Shown here: positions 29,467 through 38,862 of the stretch, in pieces | Layout: the number at the start of each line of letters is the position of its first letter | How positions within the stretch are numbered: position 1 is the first letter of the stretch | Source: Chitinispirillaceae bacterium | GTDB taxonomy: Bacteria; Fibrobacterota; Chitinivibrionia; Chitinivibrionales; Chitinispirillaceae | Assembly: GCA_016929415.1 (NCBI GenBank) | Contig: JAFGIW010000045.1 | Location: 1-64,000, forward strand | DNA length: 64,000 nucleotides | Direction of reading: 5' to 3' | The notes under the pieces: model-generated | What the model was told of the DNA's origin: nothing | The model's input: only the letters and a program-made list of their open reading frames with translations | Database searches by the model: none | Position numbers and translations under genes: made by a program

Positions 29467-30471
29467 TCATGGAATCCTCCTGAATCGAGTATGCTGGAGG
29501 AGCAGTTCGGCCATCAGGAGCAGAAAACCCGCCCAGAGCCACGGATAGAACTTCTCCTCAAACGACGTATAGATGGTGGTTTTTATCTCGGTTTTTTCCA
29601 TTTTATCGATCTGGCTGTAAATGTCGGCGAGTTTTTCGGCACTTTGCGCGCGGAAAAATGTCCCGCCGGTGGTTTCGGCGATGTTGCGGAGCGTCTTTTC
29701 GTCGAGGTCGGAATCCATCATTTGCACCTGCTGTTTTGTTTCCCCGGTAAAGGGATTCCGCACCAGTACCGGCATGGGGACCTTGCCCTCTTTACCTACG
29801 CCGATCGTATGAATTTTCAGCCCGAGTTCCGCAGCGGCCTTTGCGGCGGTGAGCGGAGGAATGTCGCCCGCATTGTTCGCGCCGTCGGTAAGCAGGATGA
29901 TCACCTTGCTTTTCGCCGGCGATCCCTTGAGACGGTTCGCCGCGGTGGCGATCGCCGTGCCGATCGCCGTCTGATAACTGAAATCGGTAAAGGTGATATC
30001 GTCGATAAACCGGTCAAGAACGTTGTAGTCGAGGGTGAGCGGACATTTGGTGAAACTGCGCGCACCGAAGACGACCAGCCCGATCCGATCGGATGAACGC
30101 TTGCGGATAAAATCCCGTATGGTTTTTTTCGCGACGGCCAGGCGGTTGTCGGGCTGGAAATCGAGGGCGCGCATGCTTTCGCTAATATCAAGCACCAGCA
30201 TGATATCGACCCCTTCGGTTGAGACCTCCTCGTCGGAATGTCCCTGCTGCGGCCGGGCGAGCGCGACCACGAGCAGCCCGAAGCCGAGGAGCCGAAGGAA
30301 CAGGAGCAGGTGCCGCGCGCGGATGAACAGCGACGGGGGTGCTGTTTTTACTGCGGCAAGGTCGGAAAAACGGATCGCCGGTCTGAATCGCCGTTCGCGA
30401 CGTATATAGACAAGAACCATCGGGACCCACAGCACTAGCAGCAGGAGCAGCCAGGGATCTTTGAACCTCAT
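29467..30471 (-). CDS. BatA-like VWA-domain membrane protein
   Basis: 'GVDIMLVLDISESMRALDFQPDNRLAVAKKTIRDFIRKRSSDRIGLVVFGARSFTKCPLTLDYNVLDRFIDDI'. Confidence 0.9.
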   Translation of the reverse strand: MRFKDPWLLLLLVLWVPMVLVYIRRERRFRPAIRFSDLAAVKTAPPSLFIRARHLLLFLRLLGFGLLVVALARPQQGHSDEEVSTEGVDIMLVLDISESMRALDFQPDNRLAVAKKTIRDFIRKRSSDRIGLVVFGARSFTKCPLTLDYNVLDRFIDDITFTDFSYQTAIGTAIATAANRLKGSPAKSKVIILLTDGANNAGDIPPLTAAKAAAELGLKIHTIGVGKEGKVPMPVLVRNPFTGETKQQVQMMDSDLDEKTLRNIAETTGGTFFRAQSAEKLADIYSQIDKMEKTEIKTTIYTSFEEKFYPWLWAGFLLLMAELLLQHTRFRRIP

Positions 30472-31493
30472 GTTCGCGCTCCTTTTTCCGGTTGGGCAGG
30501 TGCCGCCGCGGGTTGTCCGGTTGCCGGCTGCAGATCCGCGGCACCCGTTATCGTGCCGTCCGGCGTTTGCGTCCCCTGCTCAACCGGTTTTGTTACTTCG
30601 AGGAAATCCCGAACCTCACGCTCAAAGCGTTCGAGGGTCGGCGTATCGGGTATCTGGCGGGCGAATTTCACCGGATCGGTGGTCCGAAAAAACCATTCGA
30701 TTGCCGCCCGCAGTTTCTTCGGCAGATCCGCGGCACCCGTCCAGGCGACCAGCTCTTCAGTGGTGAATTCCACCGCATTGCACTTGAAGCGCCGGCCGAT
30801 GTACCTTTTGAAAATTTCGGAGAGTTCGAACACATACTCCCTGACAAGCCCGCGCTGCAGATATTTTTTTACGCCGAGGTTTGAAAGCGCTTCGATCGCC
30901 TCCTCATACGGCGGAACCGGGGGCGGGGGGGGCGGCGTTTTACGGAGGCGCCGGTTGAGCCATATGCCGCCGAAGGTCACAAACCCGGCAAGGGCCAGTG
31001 TACCGATCAGCCACAGCCACCACATCGGCGCCTTCCCGGCGGAAAGCGGCGGTTTAAGCCCCATGATATCGACAGTGTCGCTCGGCAGGACCGAGATGAT
31101 CTGAAGCGGTATCGCTTCGGTCCGTAAAGTGTCGACGGCGCCGCCGGTTTCGAGGATAAAGGAGAGCTCCGGGATCGTACACGGGTCGGGGGTGTAGGAG
31201 GTGATGATATATTCATACGCGCAACTGTCCGATTTTCCCCTTTCGGTTTTATGCAGGTTCCACTCCTTGACGACGATAGTGCCGAAATTGGATTCCGTGG
31301 CGGGAGGAGTAATGGTCGTGCCTTTCCCGACAATCGCGCTCACCGTGAACCGTACCCGGTCGCCGACGGATAATTTACGGGTGCCGATCGATGTGGTCAG
31401 GAGTGAGGCCGGAACCGCTGCGGCGCTCACCATGGCAAGCATCAGTGCGGCTTTCAAGGAGAAACCCGGAACTATATCGTTTCCCTTATGCAT
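30468..31493 (-). CDS. Bat-operon membrane protein (BatD/DUF4381-like: N-terminal exported domain, one TM, poly-proline, cytoplasmic C-terminus)
   Basis: N-terminal exported beta domain, TM 'MWWLWLIGTLALAGFVTFGGIWL', 'PPPPPPVPPYEEAIEAL', 'RGLVREYVFELSEIFKRYIGRRFKCNAVEFTTEELV'. Overlaps BatA by 4 bp. Confidence 0.65.
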   Translation of the reverse strand: MHKGNDIVPGFSLKAALMLAMVSAAAVPASLLTTSIGTRKLSVGDRVRFTVSAIVGKGTTITPPATESNFGTIVVKEWNLHKTERGKSDSCAYEYIITSYTPDPCTIPELSFILETGGAVDTLRTEAIPLQIISVLPSDTVDIMGLKPPLSAGKAPMWWLWLIGTLALAGFVTFGGIWLNRRLRKTPPPPPPVPPYEEAIEALSNLGVKKYLQRGLVREYVFELSEIFKRYIGRRFKCNAVEFTTEELVAWTGAADLPKKLRAAIEWFFRTTDPVKFARQIPDTPTLERFEREVRDFLEVTKPVEQGTQTPDGTITGAADLQPATGQPAAAPAQPEKGART

Positions 31494-32100
31494 GAATGTT
31501 TCCGATAACGATAATAGCCAGCTGAACAAGCCCGACGATAAATCCGAGGACTCCGCCGAACACCTCAATCGCCTTGAGCTCTTTTGCCGCGATGGCGTAA
31601 ATGATCGATTCGAGACGGGTCAGATCAAATCCGTCGATTTTCTGCCTGATAATGGTGCGGAAATCGATCTTTTTTTCAACCGCTTCGAACAGCGAATCGA
31701 TCAGGCCGGGAATCTCCTTCTGCAGTTCATCCATAAGCATGTCGGTCAGCCTGCCCGAAATTTCAGGCGTCATGAGAATTGACAAAAACGTATTCGCGGC
31801 AAGCTTCTCTTCGATAAAATCTTCAATCCTTTTCTTGATGACGCGACCCGTCTGGAGGTGAAAATCCTGCGACTGGAGGATTTCACGGATGTCCCGGTGC
31901 GAAATAAGCTCTTTCTCGATCGTTGCGGCGATCTTTATCGCCAGATCCGTTTTGCGCTTTGGAATGAGCCCGATAAACCGGATTCCGAAAAAACGGACCT
32001 CTTTGCGCGGCCTGAAGATCATTTTAACTGCAATGTGATTCGTGATCCAGCCGATCAGCGCCGTAATGACCGGTATCGAGCAATAAATCAGAATTTGCAT
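31486..32100 (-). CDS. DUF445 family membrane protein
   Basis: 'ALIGWITNHIAVKMIFRPRKEVRFFGIRFIGLIPKRKTDLAIKIAATIEKELIS' and C-terminal 'FGGVLGFIVGLVQLAIIVI' are DUF445-like. Confidence 0.8.
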   Translation of the reverse strand: MQILIYCSIPVITALIGWITNHIAVKMIFRPRKEVRFFGIRFIGLIPKRKTDLAIKIAATIEKELISHRDIREILQSQDFHLQTGRVIKKRIEDFIEEKLAANTFLSILMTPEISGRLTDMLMDELQKEIPGLIDSLFEAVEKKIDFRTIIRQKIDGFDLTRLESIIYAIAAKELKAIEVFGGVLGFIVGLVQLAIIVIGNIHA

Positions 32101-32170
32101 GGGAAGTGAGTACGATCAGGTTAAATTGTTTATTTAAACAGGGCCGGTCCGAAAATTGCCCGATTCCGCA

Positions 32171-32234
32171 CCCTGAGCCTGTCGAAGGGTGCATTTTACG
32201 CTGATTTTGGCATGGTCGCCTTCAACCGGCTCAG
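32171..32234. repeat. REP-like imperfect inverted repeat (CCCTGAGCCTGTCGAAGGG ... CCTTCAACCGGCTCAG)
   Basis: Arms at 32171-32189 and 32219-32234 are imperfect reverse complements; CCTGAGCCTGTCGAAGG resembles a repeat motif common in many bacterial genomes. Confidence 0.55.
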
Positions 32235-32466
32235 AATAAATTCGGCTTACCATACATTAGGGACATTCCGGACAGATACTGATTTATTATTGATTGAGGT
32301 GTGAAAAATAACCAATTTCCATCTTATTTTCAATATTTTCCGGCTTACTTGTAGTCAGTGCAATGCAGCGGAATTATTTTATACCTCTCCCCTGAGCGGG
32401 ATAGGGGGGATCGGATGATTGCATTGTCCGCAGAGTTCCTTCTGCATCACCGGTTGCCGAGGTCAA

Positions 32467-33345
32467 ATGGATCTGAATAAATTATCAATTGTTGCAGGAG
32501 CCGTAATACTTTTCTCCCGGATCGCGTTATCAAATTCCGGATGGGATCGGTTCCGCACGAATTTTTCAATCCTTCCTGAAGCGAGTTTCGACAGTGATTT
32601 CCGGTTATTCGCCTTTCAAAAAAATGATGATTTCCGTGAAAAGTATTCCTGTGAAACGAATTTTAACCTTGACCTCGCCTTTTTAGGCGTCAAAGAAAAG
32701 TTTTTCTGGATGTTCAGATCGGAGATCAGAAGCGGATGCGGTGATTCTTACAGCGGGATGGTGTTACACCCCTATGATATATCTTTCGGGCTCATCCCGA
32801 CACTCGAATATCGGTTTAAGCGGATCCATGTTGCCGCCGGACTGGACCATCGCTGTTTTCATAGGATCGACTATGATCCTCCGGAATCGACTATCTACTG
32901 GAATAAAGTTTTAGTAAGCCTGAATTCGCCGCACCGCAGGGAGCATCCGTATGTCGGGCGTTTTATCGACAGCCCCTCATGGAGCGGTTTTAACCGTCTG
33001 ATATGGAGTTTCACCTGGGGGTATTATTTAACGGAATTTTTCGGTTTGGTAGAAACGACGAAACTTATGACCCCCAAACGCCCCCATTACCTTCACGATT
33101 TTCAACTGACCGCCCGCTATGGGCTTGTACGGTGGAGGTGGGGGGCGGTGACAATGACCGGCGCCTCGCTGTTCGGTGTCAAGCACAGCGGCGACGGTAC
33201 CTACTGGGCTCAGGAAACCGGGGCGGAGGTGCTTTTCGCTCTGCGCCCTTTCGACTCCTCGCTGTTTGTTAATTATATTTTTGATGAAGGCCGCTTTAAC
33301 AGTAAAGACCGTCTGCTGGAATTCGGTGTCCGGGTCGTCAAATAA
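32467..33345 (+). CDS. Exported hypothetical protein, probable outer-membrane beta-barrel
   Basis: Signal-like N-terminus 'MDLNKLSIVAGAVILFSRIALSNSG'; alternating aromatic strands, e.g. 'RLIWSFTWGYYLTEFFGLVETTKL', ending 'DRLLEFGVRVVK'. Confidence 0.5.
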   Translation: MDLNKLSIVAGAVILFSRIALSNSGWDRFRTNFSILPEASFDSDFRLFAFQKNDDFREKYSCETNFNLDLAFLGVKEKFFWMFRSEIRSGCGDSYSGMVLHPYDISFGLIPTLEYRFKRIHVAAGLDHRCFHRIDYDPPESTIYWNKVLVSLNSPHRREHPYVGRFIDSPSWSGFNRLIWSFTWGYYLTEFFGLVETTKLMTPKRPHYLHDFQLTARYGLVRWRWGAVTMTGASLFGVKHSGDGTYWAQETGAEVLFALRPFDSSLFVNYIFDEGRFNSKDRLLEFGVRVVK

Positions 33346-33406
33346 TCGGCAGGGTTTACGCTGACGGGAAGGGGCTCAACCGTTTTTTTCAACCAATCGG
33401 AGAATA

Positions 33407-33886
33407 ATGTCTCTGCATAATTTTTCTTGGGTTATCCCCGGCAAGCTTGCCGGAAGCGATCTGCCCGGCGGCGGTTCGCCGGCACTACGTCCGTTACGGG
33501 ATGATGTGGAGTATCTTGTCCATGAAGGGGTGAGGATACTGGTGTCGCTGGTGCGGCCTGAGGGTCCGGTTGAAAGAGTATGTGAAGCTTCAGGGATGCA
33601 GTGGCGCTATTTCCCCATTCCCGACTTCAGTGTCCCGGACGTGAACGGATCGTTCCCGAATCTGGTGGATGAATGCATACGTTTATTTACTTCCGGTTCC
33701 CCGGTCTGCATTCATTGTCAAGCCGGGATCGGACGGACGGGACTGGTGCTCTCCTGCATCGTCGGCGCTTACCTGCAGCTCGACGGCAGACAGGCGGTTT
33801 CAACGGTGCAGGCGATCCGTACCGCGGTGGAGACCGAGGAACAGCGCCGGTTCGTCGTCTCGTTTTTAAAAGCCTATGAATCCTGA
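33407..33886 (+). CDS. Dual-specificity / tyrosine protein phosphatase
   Basis: 'VCIHCQAGIGRTGLVLSCIVGAYL' (HCxxGxxRTG signature). Confidence 0.85.
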   Translation: MSLHNFSWVIPGKLAGSDLPGGGSPALRPLRDDVEYLVHEGVRILVSLVRPEGPVERVCEASGMQWRYFPIPDFSVPDVNGSFPNLVDECIRLFTSGSPVCIHCQAGIGRTGLVLSCIVGAYLQLDGRQAVSTVQAIRTAVETEEQRRFVVSFLKAYES

Positions 33887-35042
33887 ATTCAACGTACGGT
33901 CGTTTCTTCTCGCCGATGAAGAGAAGCTGAGCCCTTTTGCAAAGAAGAGCAGCGAGTCGCTCGGCCGGCGTTTTCCCATGAAGCGCGATCCGTTCCGGCT
34001 TGAATTCGCCCGCGACGAAACCCGCATCCTGCACTCGCCTCCGTTCCGCCGGCTCAAGCATAAAACGCAGGTCTTCCTTTCCCCGCATAACGACCATATC
34101 TGCACACGCATGGAACATGTGCTCCATGTGTCGAGCATCGCGTCGGTGATCGGCCGCTGCATCAATCTCAACATCGACCTGATCAATGCGATTGCAAAGG
34201 GACACGATCTCGGACATCCTCCTTTCGGGCATGCCGGTGAGCGGGTGCTTGATGAACTGCTCCGCACGCGTGGAGTGGCCGAAGGATTCAAGCACGAGGT
34301 GCACGGCGTGCGCGTGGTTGATCAGCTTACCAACTACGGAGCGGGGCTGAATCTGACCTACGAGGTACGCGACGGCATCATCACCCACTGCGGGGAGCGG
34401 TTCGAGCGGACGGTGCGGCCCGACCGTGCGCGCAATCTGTTGCTGCTCGACGGGATCATCGACCGGTGTTACTATCCGTCAACGCTCGAAGGGTGTCTTG
34501 TACGACTTGTCGACCGTATCGCCTACCTCGGGCGCGACCTCGAAGACGCCATCAAGGCGGGGCTCATCAGAAAGAGTGATATTCCGGCGGATATCGTCAG
34601 AAATCTCGGCGCGGAAAACGGCAAGATCATCGGCTGCTTCGTCAACGATACCATCGCGTCGAGCGTCGGCAGGGACGCGATCGAAATGAGCGAAGAGGTG
34701 TTTGTCTGGATGAACATGCTCAAAGAGTTCAACTACCATCATATTTATTTACATCCCGAAGTCGAACGCAAGAGCGGCAAGGCGGCGGGCATCATCGCGA
34801 TTCTGTTTCAGGAACTGGAAAAAATACTCGAAAAATCACAGCGGGGTGATAATAACGGCTATGTAGCGGCGCTGGTGCGCGAAGCGCCGCTTACGGAGAT
34901 CTTTTTCCATTTTATCAAGAATACCAATTACAACGCAACAACCCCGTCGTGGCGTATGGTGACCGATTATATCGCCGGTATGACCGACCTCTTCGCCGAG
35001 CGCACCTTTATGCAGCTTTTTATGCCGTCGTCGGTGATTTGA
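33876..35042 (+). CDS. dgt: Deoxyguanosinetriphosphate triphosphohydrolase-like (dGTPase, HD domain)
   Basis: 'RDETRILHSPPFRRLKHKTQVFLSPHNDHICTRMEHVLHVSSIA', 'IAKGHDLGHPPFGHAGERVLDEL', 'VRLVDRIAYLGRDLEDAI'. Confidence 0.92.
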   Translation: MNPEFNVRSFLLADEEKLSPFAKKSSESLGRRFPMKRDPFRLEFARDETRILHSPPFRRLKHKTQVFLSPHNDHICTRMEHVLHVSSIASVIGRCINLNIDLINAIAKGHDLGHPPFGHAGERVLDELLRTRGVAEGFKHEVHGVRVVDQLTNYGAGLNLTYEVRDGIITHCGERFERTVRPDRARNLLLLDGIIDRCYYPSTLEGCLVRLVDRIAYLGRDLEDAIKAGLIRKSDIPADIVRNLGAENGKIIGCFVNDTIASSVGRDAIEMSEEVFVWMNMLKEFNYHHIYLHPEVERKSGKAAGIIAILFQELEKILEKSQRGDNNGYVAALVREAPLTEIFFHFIKNTNYNATTPSWRMVTDYIAGMTDLFAERTFMQLFMPSSVI

Positions 35043-35081
35043 CGATCCGTCACGTAACCGGTCCGTTGCAAGGAGAGCACG

Positions 35082-35345
35082 ATGTCCCGATACCATTCCC
35101 GACGACGTCATCCTTATAAATCGCTTAATCAGGGGTTTTTACACGACCTCTTCGAAACTATCTGGGGGCCGCCGCATGAGGCTTGTCCGAAGTGCAAAAG
35201 TGAGAAGACCGAATACTATGACCCCTTTTTCTTTGCTCCGTTGCGTACCTTATCGGGTAAAAGGAGGATTAAATGCAATAAATGCGGTTTTATCTGGCGT
35301 CCTTCCCGGACAAGGCGCTCATTGTTTCGGAAATTCAATCCATAG
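35082..35345 (+). CDS. Small zinc-ribbon hypothetical protein
   Basis: Two CxxC pairs (CPKCKSEK...CNKCGFIW), SD-like aggagag upstream. Confidence 0.55.
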   Translation: MSRYHSRRRHPYKSLNQGFLHDLFETIWGPPHEACPKCKSEKTEYYDPFFFAPLRTLSGKRRIKCNKCGFIWRPSRTRRSLFRKFNP

Positions 35346-35470
35346 GGCACTATTTTTTTTCAGCTGGCTGAAAGTTTCATCCTGAAAGCGAGGATAAATT
35401 GTGCTATATTATTAGATGCCTGCCTACAATGTGGGGGAGTTAAAATTTTTCAGGGGGTTTCTACAGAGCC

Positions 35471-38400
35471 ATGAATCGACGATCACTATTTCTGACGTTG
35501 CTCAGCACAGCTCTTTTTTTCAACGGGATTGCCGCTCCCCATAACGGGGAACAATTCGAACTGAGTCAACCCGACGGCTCGACGGTGCCGGTAGTGGTAT
35601 GGGGTGATGAATTCTATCAGCGGGTCGAGACTCCCGACGGATTTACACTTATACGCAATAATGAAACCGGATGGATCTGTTACGCCAAGCTCGCTCCCGA
35701 CTCTTCGGAGCTTATCCCGACCGACCGGACGTACCAGACCGGGAAGGGGTTGGCAAAATCGATTGGTTCATCTTATGAGAACCTGCAGCAACATGTTCAA
35801 TTGTCGAGAAACGCACGTCTCATCGAACACCGGCAGGTACGGCAGCGGCTGCTGGGTGAAGATCGCGGAACAGGAGGGGCGCAACTTTTTCCCGCATCTC
35901 CCTCATCAATAGGGGATTCCTCGGGGATTATGCCGCTTCAGGGGGCCAAACCGGTAACCGGCAGTTTTACCGGCCTGACGATCCTCATCGATTTCTCCGA
36001 TAAACAGGCCTCCGTTCCTATTGATTCGATCAAGGATTTCGTCAATAAACGGGGGTATACGGGTTTTAAAAACAACGGATCGGTGCGCGATTTCTATTAC
36101 GATGTTTCCGGCGGAAAGGTCGATTATCAGAACATCGTTGTCGGCTACTATCGTGCCGCTAAAGAGAAGTCTTACTATGACAGCCGAAGCGCATCATTCG
36201 GAGATCGGGCCCAGGAATTGATTCTTGAAGCCCTCAACTGGTTGAAAAAAGACGGGTTCGATTTTTCGGTGCTTTCAACCTATGCTTCTGCCAGTTCCAC
36301 TTCGCGTAAAAACATCAGGGCTATCAACATATTATACGCCGGTTCGCCGTCTCAGGGCTGGTCCGAAGGGCTGTGGCCGCATCAAGGCAGGCTGAGCAGC
36401 AGTATTTCATTAAGCGGCGTTTACGCCGCCAAGTATCAGATGTCGAATATCGGATCGTCGCTCAAACTCGGTACGTTCTGCCATGAAAACGGCCATATGC
36501 TCTTCAGCTGGCCCGATCTTTACGATTACGGCGGAGAATCCGGCGGAGTCGGGGTTTATTGCCTAATGTGCAATACCGGAACGACCAATCCGATTCCCCC
36601 CTGTGTGTATCTGCGGGATTATGCAGGATGGGTGGTGGCCACCGATGTTACCAATATGGCCCTGGGGACCGTTTTAACTCAGCTTCCAGCAGATATTAGC
36701 ACAACATTCATGTTCCGGAATAAATCAAATGAAAAGGAGATGTTTTATATTGAAGCCAGACGCCGCGCAGGCCGCTATAAAACCCTCCCCGATTCCGGGT
36801 TTATGATATGGCATGTCGACCAGAACGGTTCCAATGATAATGAACGCGGGACATCCACGTCACATTATCTGGTGGCGCTCGAGCAGGCGGATAATGCCTT
36901 CCACCTCGAAAACGGCAGCAACAGCGGAAAAGCGGGCGATCTTTTTCGTAAAGGGTACAAGGACCGTTTCAGCGATACCACCAAACCAGACGCCCACTGG
37001 TGGAGCGGCTCGAATTCGGGCATGAAGATATTCAATATGAGCGGTGTCGCCGATACCATGAGCTTCAGCATCGGTGAAATCGCCGGGACGCTGTATACGA
37101 TCTTTGCCTCGGCAGGCGAGCACGGCAGTCTCAATCCGTCGGGTAAGATATCTGCGGTGGCGGGCAGTACGCTTAAATTCGCGATACGGCCCGACAGCGG
37201 CTATCAAATCGATGCGATTACCATGGATGATGCGACAGTCGCCATCGTGGATACAGTGCTTCTGGATAAAATAAGCGGGGACCATACCATTAAGGTGGTG
37301 TTCGGACCCAAGGGGGCGTTGAGTGTCGTTTTTCCGGAGGAAGGCGATGTTCTTTACGCGGGAGACTCGGCGGCGATCACTTGGCGCACCCGCGGGGTCA
37401 CGGTGCAGGGGATCGATGTGTCGTACAGCATCGATGGCGGAAAAACATTCTCGGCGGTCAAATCCGGCCTTCCGGCGACCGACTCCGTTCTCCGGTGGGT
37501 TGTTCCGGTGGTCGAGAGCGACAGCTGCATTTTCAAGGTCGCCGATACCGACGGGAACCCCTCGGCGAGGTCGGGACTATTCGTCATCAAGAAAAAGCCG
37601 TCGATTGCAGTCGCCGCCGATCAGCTTACGCTCACCGTCGAGTGCGGCACAAGCACGCAGCAGACCTTTTCGATTGAGAACAAGGGGACCGGCGACCTCC
37701 GCCTGAGCGCGACCACCGCGCTGCAGGTCGATAAGATTATAATTAATGAGCTTTCAGTCGGTGCCGATGCCGACGCGCCCGACGCCATCGAGCTGCTCAA
37801 CGACGGCGTCGATATCGACCTGTCCGGATGGCAACTGCTCTGGGATGACAATAAATCGACATCGGGAAGCTATACGTTTCCGAACGGATTTGTTTTTAAA
37901 GGGGGAACGACGTTCGTGATCGATGACGTTCAGAATGATACGACCGCCGTTTCGGTGTATATGGGATCGAATGTCCAGTGGCTTTTCAGCGACTCGCTCG
38001 CTTTGGCGGTGACGCTTCTCGACGCCGCCGGCCGGGGGGTTGATTTTGTCAAGTCATCCCACAGCCCAATTATGTCGCCGGAAGGAACGGCCTGGTTGGG
38101 AAGCGGCATCGAACTCTGCAGCGCCTATGTCGCGCGTGTCGGTTCGACTGACCGGGACTCGGCAGTCGACTGGAGCTGTACCGCCGCAGGATCACTCAAG
38201 CGGCTCAATGCGGCGCAGAAAGCTCCGTCGGTTCCTCCTCTTCTGGTAACAGCGCCGCTTACTGCGACGGCGGCAGGCGGCAACAAGGTGTCCCTGACCA
38301 TCACCATCGACGCAACCGGCATGCAGGCCGGTGACTATACCGACATGCTGGTAATCTACCATAACGATCCCGATACCGTCTCTCCGGTGCGCATTCCCTG

Positions 38401-38779
38401 TATTATCAAGGTAACCACACAGTCAAAGGTGATAACCACACGGTCGAGGAGTGACCATCTGCAGGCATCCGGCGTGTCCTTTATCGCCGCCCCCAACCCG
38501 GTTCCTCCGGGGGAGAGGGTGTTCTTTCACTATCAACCTGCGGGCGACGAGCGCAGCGGGCACCTGATGATCTACAATAGCGTTGGTGATTGTATATATA
38601 CCGATGAGATTAATTTTTCCAGGGTGAATGTTTTCAACAAACAACCCCTGCGCTTCTCCTGGTTGCCGATGAGCAACAGCGGGAAAGCGTACCGGCGGGG
38701 CACCTGCCTTGCGCGGCTGATCGTGAAGCGAGGGGACGGATCGCGGGTTCTTTTCTCTACAAAGATCGGGCTGAGATAG
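35471..38779 (+). CDS. M6-family metalloprotease domain protein with lamin-tail domain and sorting-like C-terminus
   Basis: Signal peptide; 'GTFCHENGHMLFSWPDLYDYGGESGGVGVYCLMC' (HExGH, M6 type); LTD 'KIIINELSVGADADAPDAIELLNDGVDIDLSGWQL'. Confidence 0.87.
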   Translation: MNRRSLFLTLLSTALFFNGIAAPHNGEQFELSQPDGSTVPVVVWGDEFYQRVETPDGFTLIRNNETGWICYAKLAPDSSELIPTDRTYQTGKGLAKSIGSSYENLQQHVQLSRNARLIEHRQVRQRLLGEDRGTGGAQLFPASPSSIGDSSGIMPLQGAKPVTGSFTGLTILIDFSDKQASVPIDSIKDFVNKRGYTGFKNNGSVRDFYYDVSGGKVDYQNIVVGYYRAAKEKSYYDSRSASFGDRAQELILEALNWLKKDGFDFSVLSTYASASSTSRKNIRAINILYAGSPSQGWSEGLWPHQGRLSSSISLSGVYAAKYQMSNIGSSLKLGTFCHENGHMLFSWPDLYDYGGESGGVGVYCLMCNTGTTNPIPPCVYLRDYAGWVVATDVTNMALGTVLTQLPADISTTFMFRNKSNEKEMFYIEARRRAGRYKTLPDSGFMIWHVDQNGSNDNERGTSTSHYLVALEQADNAFHLENGSNSGKAGDLFRKGYKDRFSDTTKPDAHWWSGSNSGMKIFNMSGVADTMSFSIGEIAGTLYTIFASAGEHGSLNPSGKISAVAGSTLKFAIRPDSGYQIDAITMDDATVAIVDTVLLDKISGDHTIKVVFGPKGALSVVFPEEGDVLYAGDSAAITWRTRGVTVQGIDVSYSIDGGKTFSAVKSGLPATDSVLRWVVPVVESDSCIFKVADTDGNPSARSGLFVIKKKPSIAVAADQLTLTVECGTSTQQTFSIENKGTGDLRLSATTALQVDKIIINELSVGADADAPDAIELLNDGVDIDLSGWQLLWDDNKSTSGSYTFPNGFVFKGGTTFVIDDVQNDTTAVSVYMGSNVQWLFSDSLALAVTLLDAAGRGVDFVKSSHSPIMSPEGTAWLGSGIELCSAYVARVGSTDRDSAVDWSCTAAGSLKRLNAAQKAPSVPPLLVTAPLTATAAGGNKVSLTITIDATGMQAGDYTDMLVIYHNDPDTVSPVRIPCIIKVTTQSKVITTRSRSDHLQASGVSFIAAPNPVPPGERVFFHYQPAGDERSGHLMIYNSVGDCIYTDEINFSRVNVFNKQPLRFSWLPMSNSGKAYRRGTCLARLIVKRGDGSRVLFSTKIGLR

Positions 38780-38862
38780 CGCTTCTCTGCTGCGGGAAGC
38801 CTTAGAAACCTCTCCTGCCGGGTAGTGCTCCGAGGATCGCGCAGGTGTTTGCCGTCCGATAA

